NCBI GenBank assembly: GCA_024364735.1
Contig: JAGFNQ010005185.1
Coordinates: 18,578 to 82,577 of the forward strand
DNA from: Boesenbergia rotunda
Lineage: Eukaryota > Streptophyta > Magnoliopsida > Zingiberales > Zingiberaceae
Direction of reading: 5' to 3'
Length of the DNA: 64,000 bases
Shown: one piece after another, positions 44,501 to 56,341 of the stretch
Layout of the letters: the number at the start of each line of letters is the position of its first letter
How positions within the stretch are numbered: position 1 is the first letter of the stretch
Position numbers and translations under genes: made by a program
Notes under the pieces: model-generated
Told to the model about the DNA's origin: nothing
Databases searched by the model: none
What the model saw: the letters and a program-made list of their open reading frames with translations, nothing else

Positions 44501-44779
44501 CCGAACATGGTTCCAACCATTGATGATGCAGTGCCGGTTTACTGCGACAACAATGGAGCTATTGCACAAGCAAAGGAACCAAGGTCTCATCAGCGATCCA
44601 AACACGTGCTTCGCCGCTATCATCTGATCAGAGAGATTATAAGTAGGAATGACATACAAATTGAGAGAGTTCCCACTGAAAGGAATATAGCGGATCCTTT
44701 AACTAAGGCCTTGCCTCAAAGCATGTTTGAGGGTCATGTTAGAGCCTGTGGTATTGGATACCGTAGCGATTGGCATTAG
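41563..44779 (+). pseudogene. pol: gag-pol polyprotein of copia C, inactivated
   Basis: Order: zinc knuckle (CHHCGKEGHLRRNC, about 41578), protease, GAG-pre-integrase zinc region (WHCRLSHIS ... CESC), integrase core (LIHTDVCGP, SDRGGEYL, QHNGVSERRNRT), RT (QMDVKTAFLNGN; YVDD at 43798-43809) and RNase H (DSTTEAEYIAASEAA ... YCDNNGAIAQAKEP), ending GYRSDWH at 44779. Lesions: the protease active-site DTG reads GTG (41722); in-frame stops at 42472 (TAG), 42574 (TAG) and 44395 (TGA, where C' has Trp); and a 5-base deletion near 44508 shifts the frame relative to C'. The polyprotein would normally be cleaved to make the enzymes for reverse transcription and integration. This copy cannot do so. Confidence 0.9.
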
Positions 44780-44793
44780 GCCAAGTGGGAGTT
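44780..44793 (+). promoter_or_regulatory. PPT of copia C
   Basis: GGCCAAGTGGGAGTT just before the LTR TGTTAGTG. The same tract occurs at 61853-61866 in C'. Confidence 0.75.
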
Positions 44794-47259
44794 TGTTAGT
44801 GATATGAGAGAAGTGTCCTAAGGCAATCGCCTTATGATTGTAAAACATTTATATTAATAAATGATAATTCACTATTTGAGTATACATGCTTGTGTATTTG
44901 ATTGGGATCTTAAACTCATCTACTGAATGTCCGCAATACAACTCACAGCATAAGAGAATTTGTGATGAGATCACAACTAGTGATTATCTCTAAATGCGCA
45001 AATGTGAAGTATTGAAAATATCCCTAGTCGATGAATTGATAAAAACGGACACTATCAATTCTGTTGAGACTAGCATGGGTTATTCTCTAATCAGCTGATT
45101 CTCACTGGCTGGTGACATTGGGATGTCCGGAGATAAACATGGATGCTAGTTAAGGGAACTAGTTCATTGGAGTGACTAGCTGTAAGACTTCATATGGGAA
45201 TCTACATGTAGATATGTCAATGAAGATCTTACTGCGGCTTAAGTGCGATGTTCCTTTGACTTGCGGTGTTCAAGTCATCTTGGTCATGGAGACTTATACT
45301 TTGACATCTTAAGCAAGCATCTCCAAGGAGGTGTGGACCCAGGATGATCGGGTATAAGCTGAAGTGCCCGAAGATGTTTGAACAGCCTACAAAGGATTCA
45401 CCACTCCTTGCGAGGAGATGTATACCCAGGCCTATCGTCGGATTGTTACTCAAAGCCTCTGGCCAGAGCATATCATGTTTAGAGTGAGAGTCTCTAAAAT
45501 ACATGAGAGTAATTAGAAATCCAAAGGACGAGTAAGACATTACTTGGGCTAGGTGTGACGTAGTCAGCCTAGTGGGGACTGACACCATAGACCGTGTCCT
45601 GAACCAAGTGGGTATAAGGTGGTGAAGGGAATGGGGCACGATTCATTAGAGCTGCTGAAGGGTTTCAGAATAATTTCTTCTGAGGTCAAACCGTTGATCT
45701 TTCGATTAATTGGGGATCATGATGTACTACTAGGTGCCACTCATGATCGTTCTATAATTAGTTAATTATAGACGGCCAACATAAATCGAAAGCCTATTTA
45801 GTCACACGCACTACGAGTAATCCGAGGGATTTAAAATGAGTTGAAAATTGGATTTTCCGATCAAGAGAAATAAGTCGAATCTGAGTTAGTCAGAGGCGCG
45901 ATGGAAGCTAAAAATGGCTAAGTCTTTTGAAGGCTTTTTGGGCGAATTAAATGAGTTTAATTCGCGGCGGTCCGGGTTGGTTTGGCCGGCCAAAGAGGGT
46001 GCCAAAACCCCCTTTGGTGGCCGGCCAATAAAGAGGAGAAAAACCAATTAATTTTGGTTTAATTAATAAGATAAATCCAGCGCGATTTATTTTATAAATT
46101 ATGGATAAATAAATTTGTATAAAGAAATTTATATAAATAAATTTATAGAAATTTATTCTTTTATGGAAGATTAAAATAATCCATGAATTGGGTTTATTTT
46201 AATTTTATAAAATCAATTATGAATTGATTTTTTCATAATAAGAAAGTTTATAAATTTCTTATAAAATTTATTCCATAATTTAAAGAGAAGAAAAGTTAGT
46301 TTTATTATAAATTAGTTTATAATAAAGACTTGGTTTAAACGGAATAATTCATAAGAATTTATAGGATAAATTTCTTATGATAATTAATTAGTTTTATTAT
46401 AAAGTTAGTTATAATAAAATTCATAAGAGAATTTATAGGATAAATCTCTTATGATAACTAATTTGTTTTATTATAAATTAGTTATAATAAAACTAGGCTT
46501 AAACGGAATAAGCAATAAGAATATTTATAAGATAAATTTCTTATAACTAATTCCGTTAATTCCGTTAATTCGGTTTAGAGGTAGACTTAGCAAAGGAGTT
46601 GCTACTATATATAGGAACCAAAGGCTAGCCCTTATTCCTAACGAAAATAATTAAGAGATTAATTATTCTCTCCCTCTCTCTCTTAATCCCTCCTCTCCTC
46701 CTTCTCCTTCTCTTCCCTTAGGGCCGGCGCCCACCCTAGCTCCCCTAGGGCCGGCGCCCAACCTACATCCAAGGTGGTGGAGGCCGTGAGCTTCAAGAAG
46801 AAGAAGGAGATCCCGAACAAGAAGAAGAAGAAGCGGATAGCGACTCCTCTCCTCTCGGAATTCAATTCCGTTGCTTCTTGTTGGTTAGTTTCTAACTCCT
46901 CTCTTGATCTTTCAAGTTGTGCCTATAGAGAATCTAGTAGTTCTCGTCGGCACAAAACTCATGACTTTGCGAAGTCATCCCGAAGAGAACTCGGCGTGGA
47001 CGCGAATAGAGGCGAAGCTTCCAAGGGACGCTACGGTTGGATCTCGTCCCTTACTTCGAGTTACGCGAGGTACTTGGTAAATTAGTTTACTTTTTCGCAA
47101 ACTTTTATTTTATGATTATGTCGATACACTATAAGGTTGCATGCTAGATACGAAGTTAAAATAATTTAGGAAATTATTTTATGCAAACTCTTCCGCTGCA
47201 CGTAAAAATTTTAAATTTTACGAACTCGTATCCTTGTCGACATGCACCCGGTCCCAACA
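44794..47259 (+). repeat. 3' LTR of copia C
   Basis: 2466 bases, TGTTAGTGATATG to GGTCCCAACA. TATATATAGG at about 46606. Contains three copies of an AT-rich repeat where C' has five. Minus-strand ORFs such as 45229-45639 are LTR sequence, not genes. Confidence 0.9.
46330..46560 (+). repeat. AT-rich tandem repeats in C LTR
   Basis: Three copies of 'ggataaatttcttatgataa' separated by 'ttagttttattataaa'. Unit about 70-90 bases. The equivalent block in C' is 59945-60365. Confidence 0.75.
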
Positions 47260-47765
47260 TGGCCGACCTCCAACTCTAGCTATCCCTAATCGCCAACCTC
47301 ATGCTCCCCTGCCTTGCATTCAATAACCGCTCGAGATGGGGAGTTGATAAGAAAAGATGGCACTAGCGATTGAGGCAGTGGACGAAGAGCAGAGAGCAAG
47401 CGTCGGGTTTCCTCTTGGTGGCGCCCGACGGAGTTGGCGTTTGGCTGCTAGGGTTCGCGAGAGGGGAAGGAGTCGGGGAGAGCTGCGGCTTTGGCTACGA
47501 TCGGGTAGGGGAGGAGAGGCTGCGGCGGACCAAAGCCCTAACCGACTTTTTAAGTTGGCATTTTTGCACTTTGGTCCAACGAATTTCCATCTAATTGCAA
47601 GACTGCCCCTAGGTTTTAAACTTCATTCCATCTTAGTCCTTGTGACTAATTATTCCAATACATTTTAGTCCCTAAATTTGTGTCCAAGGACTCGGAAGCC
47701 CCGGAACCTATCCGGTAATTCTCCGAAAATTTTCCGGAACCTAATCAAACGTGTCGGATTTAACA
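47260..47765 (-). mobile_element. Gypsy-type LTR fragment
   Basis: On the minus strand it starts TGTTAAATCCGACACG at 47765 and follows the first 500 bases of the solo LTR at 53131 (shared 'ttccggaaaattttcgg' and 'ggttccggggcttccg'). The rest is cut at the end of copia C. It sits inside the GAG-pre-integrase region of the copia at 47766, so it was inserted there. Confidence 0.75.
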
Positions 47766-50438
47766 TTGGCATATGCGTTTGGGTCATATGAGTGAGAATG
47801 GCATGGTTGAATTGAGCAAGAGAGGACTCTTTGATGGTCAAAATATTACAAACCTAAAGTTCTGCGAGTATTGTGTTTTTGGCAAGCAGAAAAGAGTCAA
47901 GTTCTCAGTTGACATTCATAACACAAAGGGTATGCTAGACTACATTCACTCTGATTTGTGGGGCCTTCTAGAGTACCATCTAAAGGTGGTGTGCTTTATA
48001 TGCTGACTATTATTGATGATTTCTCAAGAAAAGTTTGGGCATTCTTTTTAAGACATAAGAGTAATATTTTTACTACCTTTAAGGAGTGAAAGGTCATGAT
48101 TGAGAAGCAGATAGGGAGGCAATTAAAGCATCTTCGAACTGATAACGGATTTGAGTTTTGTTCTGATGAGTTTAATATCTTATGCAGACCTGAAGGTATT
48201 GTGAGGCATCATGCAGTTCGGCATACTCCTCAACAGAATGGTATAGCAGAGAGGATGAATAGGACTTTGATGGAGAATGCGTTGTATGCTTCTTAATGCT
48301 GGGCTACCGAAGTTTTTCTAGGCAGAAGCCGCTGCATATGCCTGTTATCTTATAAATCGCTCTCCATCAATTGCTATTGAAAGGAAAACTCCACAAGAGG
48401 TATGGTCTGGTACTCCTGCTAATTATTCTAGTTTGAGAATTTTTGGATGTCCTGCGTATGCTCATGTTGATAATGAAAAGTTGGAGTCTCGTTTGGTGAA
48501 GTTCATATTTATAGGCTTTAGACAAGGAGTGAAGGGATATAAACTTTGGTGTCCAGAGACCAGGAAAGTCATCATCAGTAGAGATGTTATCTTTGATGAG
48601 ACTAGCATGCTTCAGGGGTCTCCATCTAAAACTCTTTCTGAGGAAGACAAGCAGAAGACAAGCACACAGGTGGAGATTAAGATTGGACCGATATCTACAG
48701 AGACTACTCTAGAGCCTATTTTAGATGTTGTGGATGGAACGAGCTCATCACAAGCACCTTCACAATATTCCATTGCAAAAGATAGGCCTCAGAGAGAAAT
48801 TAGACTCCCTCAAAGATATGCAGAGGCTGATTTGGTTGCTTATGCTTTAAACGTGGCTGATGAGATTGATTCCGGTGAAGAACCTGAGACGTATTCAGAA
48901 GAAATTAGCTGCGATAATTCTGGTAAGTGGATAATTGTTATGCAGGAGGAGATAGAGTCACTTGGTAAGAACGACACATGGGACTTGGTGAAATTACCTA
49001 AGGGTAAGAAAGTTGTTCGCTGCAAGTGGGTATTTGAAAGAAAGGAGGGAATACCGGAAGTTGAAGAAGCCAAGTACAAAGTCAGACTAGTTGCTAAAGG
49101 CTTCAGTCAGATTCCAGGAGTAGACTTCACTGATGTATTTTCTCCAGTTGTAAAGTATAGTACGATTCGAGCTTTCCTTGGTATTGTGGTCATGCATGAC
49201 TTAGAGTTGCAGCAGCTAGATGTGAAGACAACATTCTTACATGGGGTACTTGAGGAAGAAATCTATATGCAACAACCAGAAGGTTTTGAAGTCTTAGGAA
49301 AAGAGGATTATGCATGCTTGCTGAAAAAGTCCCTTTATGGTTTGAAGCAGTCACCTAGGCAATGGAATAAAAGGTTTGATTCGTTTATGATCACTCATGA
49401 TTTCAGAAGAAGCAGCTATGATAGTTGTGCCTACTTTAAGAAAACCGATGATGGATCATTTGTTTATTTGCTCTTATATGTTGATGATATATTGATTGTG
49501 GCCAATAATAAGGAAGAGATAAGAAAGGTCAAAGCCCAACTAAGTAAAGAATTCGAGATGAAAGATTTGGGAGCTGCAAAGAAAATACTTGGGATGGAGA
49601 TTCTGAGAGACAGAAAGACAGGTAAATTATACCTAAGTCAAAAAGGGTATATTGAGAAAGTACTTCATCGGTTTAACATGCATTCTGCCAAGTCTGTTAG
49701 TACTCCGTTAGTTGCACACTTTAGACTTTCAGCTGATTTATGTCCACAGTCAGATAATGAGGTTGATTATATGTCACGGGTTTCATATTCCAGTGCAGTG
49801 GGATCTCTCATGTATGCTATGGTTTGTACACGCCCAGATTTATCACATGCAGTGAGTACAGTTAGTAATACATGACAAATCCTGGTAAAGAGCATTGGAA
49901 GGTTGTTCAGTGGATTTTCAGATACTTACGAGGGACTTCTGATATTTGTTTGCATTTTGGGAGTAATAGAGATGCAGTTATTGGATATGTTGATTCTGAC
50001 TTTGCAGGTGACCTTGATAAAAGAAGATCACTTACGGGGTATGTGTTCACTGTTGGTGGTTGTGCTATCAGTTGGAAAGCTATTTTGCAGAATACAGTTA
50101 CATTGTCTACTACAGAGGCTGAGTATATGGCTATTACGGAAGCTTGTAAGGAAGCTATTTGGTTGAAAGAACTATTCAGTGAGCTTAGCGAAGACTTACA
50201 GATTACTACAGTCTTTTGTGATAGTCAAAGTGTCATTTTTCTCACGAAGGATCAGATGTTTCATGAGAGGACAAAGCACATTGATGTGAGGTATCATTTT
50301 ATACATGATATTATTTCTCGTGGTGATATTATTGTCAGGAAGGTCAATACTCATGATATTCCTGCTGATATGATGACTAAGTCACTTCCTATAGCCAAAT
50401 TTAAGCATTGCTTGGACTTAGTTGATGCTAGATACTGA
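47766..50438 (+). pseudogene. pol: pol of Tork-like copia, multiple lesions
   Basis: Domains in order: WHMRLGHMSENGM ... CEYCVFGKQ (GAG-pre-integrase zinc region), integrase core (YIHSDLWG, TIIDDFSR, LRTDNGFEF, QQNGIAERMNRT), RT (QQLDVKTTFLHG; YVDD at 49477-49488) and RNase H (LSTTEAEYMAITEACKEAIW, CDSQSVIFLTKD), ending DLVDARY at 50438. Lesions: frameshifts near 47963, 48280 and 49866, an in-frame TGA at 48087 and a TAG at 48319. Both stops stand where Trp (TGG) is expected, fitting G-to-A decay. It once encoded integrase and reverse transcriptase and is now non-functional. Confidence 0.9.
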
Positions 50439-50519
50439 GATTTGCCTGTGATGCTTTTGTGGAAGAGGTGGAGAATATTTTTTTTTGAAGATTTATGGAA
50501 TTCACGTCAAGGTGGAGAT

Positions 50520-50912
50520 TGTTAGAATTTGGTGACCTGAATTCAGTTTAATCCGTTAATTTATTATTAGATATTTTCTTATTAATCTGTTAATTAACAT
50601 ATTCTTATAAATCTGTTAATTAACAGTTTTGTTATTAATTTTTCTTTTGACTAAGTATTCTAAGGTCTCTATAAATTGTGTATCTCATGGACAAGTTTAA
50701 TCAATAAATGAAGAATGCTATTTGGTTACCTCTTCTTGCTTTCTCTCTACCTCTCTTTTCTCTCTACTTCTTTTTACTTTATCAGAGCCGCCGACTTTGT
50801 ATTCCATCGTTCATAGTATTTTTTCCTCCTCTGCCCGTGGTTTTTCCCGCCAAGGGTTTTCCACGTAAATCTGTGTGTTCTCTATTATTCTTGTTGTCGT
50901 TTTTTTCATACT
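50520..50912 (+). repeat. 3' LTR of Tork-like copia
   Basis: Begins TGTTAGAATTTGG after purine tract CAAGGTGGAGAT. TATAAATT at 50670. The right end is not sharply visible; the homology-like CT-rich leader stops near 50912. Confidence 0.7.
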
Positions 50913-52000
50913 AATCTCGTTTCAAAGTCCCTAGGGCCAGGTGGTCTCCCAAGTGCTACGAGTTGCTGACCTGGTGCCGACCTGGAGCCGATCTGCGAGA
51001 AAATGACTGTTGACAAACCCGCCGGGGAATTTCCCCGGTCAAGCCCTCCGACAGTCAAGTTAGTATCCGCAGGAATATGGTGTCAAAAGAAAAAAAGTAG
51101 AGGGGAGCACAATTAAACATACAATCGGAATGAGGAAGAGAGGGGCTTATATAGCCGGGGGAGCTGACAACTTCTATCTGTGCCAATGAGACAGGGGTAT
51201 GGTGCCTGTCAGCTCGGGGGAGAGAACCTATAAGTACCGCGACATGGCACGGGGTGCTCGGATAGTACAACTGTACCGAGCGAGCGAGATATCCGCGACG
51301 TATGTCATGAATGGGTAAGGCGTGCAATATCCCCGACGTCATGGTCATACCAAAGGTGTCCTGATGTAGGGGCGGCGTAAGTAGGAGCAGGTCCGGAGAT
51401 CGAGTACCGACCGGCGGGCCCGAGTGGTAAGGACCGAGTCGAGTGTAGTATAGCCGAGAGGCACGGGGTACACCATGAGTCAGAAGTTTGCCGGGTTGTA
51501 TCTGTCTTGCTCTCTTTCAGGTTTTCTGGTAGTCCGATCCATGGGGTGCCGAGAGTTGAACTATCTGACCTAGCATTGGGTCGGGGAACTGACCTAGGCG
51601 GCCGAGTCGAGAGGCACTCAAGATCGGCCTGCCCATCCTTGACCAGAGTCGGTCGACCAACAGTTCGGGAGGGTTCCCGGCTCGGGGCTTCTCCGAGTGA
51701 GGCCTTCGTTGGCCCTTCCCCTGGGCCCTCATGTCGCCAGGCTGGATGGTCGAGCTATCCGTAAGCTGGGTCGGGATCATAAGTATCCTCCTTGAGTCTA
51801 GTCGAAGGAGGGGTTGAGTCCGACTGACTGGACTGTTATCTTCTGTAGCGAGCCTGGCGCACCCAAGTGGCTTGCCTCTTTCCTGCCGCCCTCGGTGGAT
51901 GCCAATATGCGTGTTGCCCGACCGACCGACCCGGTCACATCACCCTGTCCATCATTATGTCCGAGTAGATTCGTATCTCGCACATTAATTACCGTAGTTA
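50913..52000 (-). repeat. Tat-type gypsy LTR, reverse orientation
   Basis: On the minus strand there is a TATA box (GGCTATATAAGCCCC, about 51160-51146), then a leader and a U5 ending near 50930 with 'ggccctagggacttt'. This is the layout of Tat-group LTRs. U3 extends right to an undefined point near 52000. ORFs on both strands at 51507-52298 are GC-rich noise. The internal region would lie to the right, making this the 3' LTR of a minus-oriented element. Confidence 0.5.
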
Positions 52001-52183
52001 ACCTATAAGCCACGTGCCATCTGCCCATTGTTTCCCCGAGCAATGAGAGGTCTACCGCCTGCTCGAGCGAATGATTGGCGCACACGTGCGCCGTGCCGCC
52101 TCGGGGACTCTTCTGGGCCTGATTAGATGGTTCGCGCTGTCTCTCCGACCCGTCATCGGACGATTGGCGTTGCTCCTTAGGCC

Positions 52184-52190
52184 CTATAAA
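52184..52190 (+). promoter_or_regulatory. TATA box for the antisense gene
   Basis: TATAAAT, 165 bases before the ATG at 52349, with a pyrimidine-rich leader between. It faces away from the LTR. Confidence 0.5.
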
Positions 52191-52348
52191 TGCACGTTTA
52201 CCCTTCGGGTTTTTACCATTGTCTTTTACCTCATGACACCGAACTGTTGCCCTTACGTGCTCTGCTAGGGTTCCGGAGAGGTGTGTGATTCCGGTCATCC
52301 TCTCCGGCGAGCTTATTTCTCCCTTGGTTAGTCTCCTTTCTTCTTTTT

Positions 52349-53130
52349 ATGGCTTCTTCCTCCCTTCCCTCGGATCCCTGGTACTCCACCACAGTGTCCG
52401 AGCTCGATCACCCTGATCTCGAGGAGATCCAGGCGGATTACCACGTTCCGCCTGACCATCTTTTTCTCTTGCCAACTTCCTCCGACCGACCTGCGACCCC
52501 TCCCCATAATTACATCACCATCTCCCGGGTCCATCTGCAGGCCGGGCTGCATTTTCCAAAACATCATTCATCGCCTCTGTCTGTCGCTTCTTTCGTATTT
52601 CTTTATCTCAGCTGGCTCCGAATGCCATCTGACTCCTCTGCGGGTCGGTCATCATCTATTCTCTATACAGAATTCCCCTTCGTCCTGAAGTCTTTTTCTA
52701 CTTCTTCTACTCGGAAAAGCAAGAGTCGAGCAACTTCTTTTTCCAAGCCCGTGCCCACATTTCTTTCCTGTCGAAGCTTCCAACCTCTAACAAGGGTTGG
52801 AAGGAGTGATACTTCTACGTCCGCACCGTCCCGGCCCCGAGCTGGCCAGTCAAATGGGAAGTGGATTTTCCTTTCCCTCCACCCCTCCATAAGAACTACC
52901 GATCCTCCCCCCTTTACCTGTCAGCCCTTTCCAAAATCGGAGGTCGGCACTTCCATGGGGTGCATCTGCTGAGCGAGGACGTCTTGTACGTGTTCGGGCT
53001 CAATTCGGTGTTGTTTCGCCGGCCTGCTCCACTGGGTAAGTTCCCTGTTTCCTTCTCTGTCCTTGGCAGACTAAGCATTGTTTATCTTGCAGCCCACATG
53101 ATGCAATCAGCGGCCTTGGAGGAGGGCTTT
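52349..53130 (+). pseudogene. 'Putative gypsy-type transposon' protein, 5' part, antisense to its element
   Basis: ATG at 52349 (MASSSLPSDPWYSTTVSEL). Features: PPDHLFLLPTS, VHLQAGLHFPKHH, then in another frame NKGWKE, stop, YFYVRTV and SWPVKWEVDFPFPPPLHKN. This pattern matches the family called putative gypsy-type transposon (PF04195-like, from memory). Lesions: a frameshift near 52640, a TGA in place of Trp near 52813 and a further frame change. A clean GT-AG intron lies at 53036-53092. The frame continues across a solo LTR at 56081. Such genes are known as antisense accessory ORFs beside the 3' LTR of Tat/Grande-type elements, which is the arrangement here. Molecular role unknown. Confidence 0.6.
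53036..53092 (+). other. 57-nt intron in the antisense gene
   Basis: Donor CTGG/GTAAGT, acceptor TATCTTGCAG/CC. Joining the exons keeps the frame. The intron is itself 19 codons without a stop, so unspliced RNA also stays open. Confidence 0.55.
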
Positions 53131-56075
53131 TGTTAAATCCGACACTTTTGATTAGGTTCCGGAAATTTTCGGAGAATTATCGGATAGGTTCCGGGGCTTC
53201 CGAGTCCATGGACACAAATTTAGGGACCAATATGAATTAAAACTAATAATTACAGGGGTTAAGAAGTAATCAAGTTTAAACCTAGGGGTGGTTTTACAAT
53301 TTGATGAAAATTGTAAGGACTAAAGTGTAAAAGGCCATCTCTTATATCCCTTGACCTAGCCCCTTTGTTGCGGCGACTTCTCCCTGCCGATCGAAGCCGC
53401 CTCCACTCGCGAGCTCGTGCCCTAGCCGCAGCACTCTTTCCGAATCCGCTTCTTCAACACTCGATCGCAGACGATCCGTCTCCTCCACACGAAGCCGACG
53501 AGCCCTAGCCAGAACCTTGCTTAAGTTCAACCCGGTGAGACTCTCCCCTCTTGCTGCCGACCGCAACTCGGCGCACGCGAGCCTCAGCCTCGGTTCCTCC
53601 TCCGCCATTTGAAGTCGACGCCTAGGGTGATTGTACCCTAGGGTTTCACCGAGAGATCTGGAAGCCACAGAATCCAGAGTTGAGCTTGTTGTGTCCGGCA
53701 GAACTTAGGTAAGGGTTCAATTAGGTATTGGTTTTGGTATGGAGTAGATGAACTCAAGGTGTAGGATACAAGCTGATACGAAGTGATGGCAGGTTTGATC
53801 CGGGAGGTTGAAATCGGAAATCGGGTATCATTTTCCCTCATTTTCTGCTTGCTGAGTGCTTCGGGCAAGTTAATCGGAGCTATGGATTGAGGGAACTTCA
53901 ACTACCAAATCTGAGGTAAGATTTTGAATGCTCTGATACATGTGGAGTTAGGTTCGTTATCCCTAATCGTAGCTATTAGGTATAATTGGAACAGTAGGTA
54001 AGTTTTGTGAAATTCAAATTGCTGTGGGTTGGATCTGGAATTTCTGACTGAATTGGTTGTGTATGGGTTGTAGAGATCGCCGTGAGCTTCACTGCTTGGT
54101 GGAGTTTTCTTTCAGCTTGCTGTTTGTGTCGGCAGTTGAAACCGGGAGAAGAGGTAAGGCGTTTTAATTGCTAATGATTAAGTTGTAGATCCTAGAATAA
54201 CTCCATTCCAATTTTTGTTGAGAATGTTTGCCCTGTTCTGGAATTTGGAGTCTGCTCTCGTAGTTGATGAGTTTTGGTAATTTCGGAATTGAAACTATTT
54301 ATAGGTTGTAGCCTAAGGAACTTGAATTCGAGTTTACCTTTAAAGTAAATCTAATCTTAATTACCAAGGGTAATTAAATGGAAAGGAAAAGGATTAGGTT
54401 AACCCTAGTACGGATTGGGATTAATTAGCTAGATACTATTTTTGTGATAGCTAATTTAATGTGTCCTTTATACAGGGACTTGATTGGATTCTTATCGTTT
54501 ATTATTGATGGGTGGTTCTTTCTGTCTCGATTGATACGGACTACACTCTTGGAGGCGGGTACCCTCTGACTTATCTCTTTCGATATTGTCATGTGATTAT
54601 GCATAGACTGTTATAGATAGCAGTAAGATTATACGCTATCCCTGTTTATTATACCTGTTCTGGATACTTGTTGTCTATCCCTGAGTTATTATACTTGTTC
54701 TGGATACATGTGGTTTACCCTTGAGTTAGTATGTTGTAGTTCCATACAGTCTCAGGTATTGTCATAACTATATGTATGCTTAGAGATCGTGTTGTATCTC
54801 CTGCCTTTGACCTTGAGGGAATTGTAGTTTCCAGTCAGTATACCGTGTAGGTTCCCTGTACTTCCTGTTATAGGATTTCAGATTGAGACTTAGTATACTG
54901 AGGACTTGGGGAGGGAGGTATGTGTATCTATCATACACCATCCTTGCATTGTTGCATGCCGGCGATCAGCGACTCCCTTGTGGTTGAGCCTAATCGTCTT
55001 CCGGCACATGATATGCACACACGGCCACTCATGGGTTAGTGGATACCGCTGGGTGTGTGCATTTGCTCTGTATTGTTCCGCTCGTCCGCTCAGGGGTAGT
55101 GGTTTCGGAGCGTGGTAGCAAGCAGGGATCCCTTCTCTACCCATAGACCAGAGAAGATGAGAGAGATATCTCCCCCATATATACATGGGGCGGAGCGATA
55201 GCTCCACCAGCATCCTGTCCACTCGGTCACTCAGTAGCAGTGATGGCAGAGTGCGGACAGTGTCACAGCTCTACCCACTCGGCCGACACAGTATCGCCTG
55301 TCTCGATGGCTTGACTGGAGTTAGGGGGTGACCATGGTATTGCACCATGTGCATATTTTGCATCGTGCATTGTTTGCTACACTTATTTGCTGCACTTGTT
55401 TGACATTGCATATTCTGGAGACTTGTTATCTGTGATTACCTGTCTATTGATATTTTCGTGGTACTTATTACCCTCTTTACAGGTTAGATGGATTCAGGTA
55501 TGTATCTACCTCAGTATGTTCAGTATTAGTCTATCCCTACTGTTGATATGAGACTGTATTAGCTGAACCCTTATTGTTGGTATAACTTTCTATGCATATC
55601 TGTTGGGTATTCGCTGAGCTATGGACTCACCCCGTTGCCATACATTTTATTTCAGGTTGATGCCTGCCAGGAGATCCCTAGCAGCCAGTCCCCAGCTCCA
55701 GAGGAGCTCCGCTTGGTTTTATTTTATGTTTGTTGTGCTTATGGACCCTGTAGTATTTCCTATGCTTCCGTTGTGGTGTTTCGAACATGTATTCATGTTT
55801 AATTCGATGGTATTGTACTTTTGAGTCCTATGTTGGACTTCGTGGAGTTTTGGCTTTGTTCCTGCCCCCTGGCAGCTCAGGTGAGATCGTATTTTGGTGT
55901 TACGATAGTTATAGTCATATAACTGTTATTTCTGTATGGATTTGAGGCCTGAGGCCATTTAACTGCGTGGTTGTGATATATTTGTCTGTGTGTATGTGTA
56001 AATTGTCCGTCGGACAGGGGAGGTGCTGTCCGATTTTCTATTGGAACAGCGGCTCCTGGGTCTCGGGGCGTGACA
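53131..56075 (+). mobile_element. Solo LTR, Ty3/gypsy type, with TSD GCTTT
   Basis: 2945 bases, TGTTAAATCCG to GGGGCGTGACA. Perfect TSD GCTTT at 53126-53130 and 56076-56080. The interrupted frame reads through in phase when one TSD copy and the LTR are ignored. No internal region. Related fragments at 47260-47765 and probably 431-1601. Confidence 0.92.
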
Positions 56076-56080
56076 GCTTT

Positions 56081-56272
56081 GGTTTGGACGACGCCGAGCT
56101 AGAGGCTCGCGTGGCCGAGCAGCTGGCTCAGTGGGAGGCGGCCCCACCTGCCACCGAGTCATCATGTCCCGTACTTCCTACTCCCACACTGGCGTCCGCG
56201 GAGGTATCCTGGTCTTCGTCGGAAGACGATCAACCCCTCATCCTCCGGCGTAGGCGAGCACTCCAATCCTAG
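56081..56272 (+). pseudogene. Antisense transposon-protein gene, 3' part
   Basis: Continues the frame of 52349-53130 after the solo LTR: GLDDAELEARVAEQLAQW, a Pro/Ser-rich stretch, SSSEDDQPLILRRRRALQS and a TAG at 56270. Helical and acidic, then basic at the end. No conserved catalytic motif seen. Sequence right of the stop (56273-56341) is GC-rich and ends at LTR A. Confidence 0.55.
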
Positions 56273-56341
56273 CCCGAGCCCATACCCGCCGATCCGGCGG
56301 AGGCTTCTTCCAGCCGACCAAGCAAAGGGCGGAGGGGCAAG

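Larger units (their letters stand above)
41563..47259 (+). mobile_element. Copia element C (Angela/Tork-like), 5' truncated
   Basis: Runs from the gag zinc knuckle through protease, integrase, RT and RNase H to PPT and a complete 3' LTR ending GGTCCCAACA. The 5' LTR and most of gag are missing at the N. A second copy, C', lies at 59221-64000 in the other orientation and is nearly identical. Confidence 0.9.
47766..50912 (+). mobile_element. Tork-like copia element, 5' truncated and decayed
   Basis: Starts within the GAG-pre-integrase domain and runs to RNase H, PPT (50507-50519) and a short 3' LTR. It is a different lineage from C: LTR of about 0.4 kb and distinct pol sequence. The 5' part was lost at the LTR fragment on its left. 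Confidence 0.85.

Noticed and set aside
45229..45639. 136-aa minus ORF in the C LTR, with a counterpart at 61015-61209
   Set aside because: Lies within LTR U3. The C' copy is broken and shorter, and no protein features are seen.
51517..52298. Long overlapping ORFs on both strands
   Set aside because: High GC gives open frames in several phases. The region is LTR U3 and promoter of the antisense gene.
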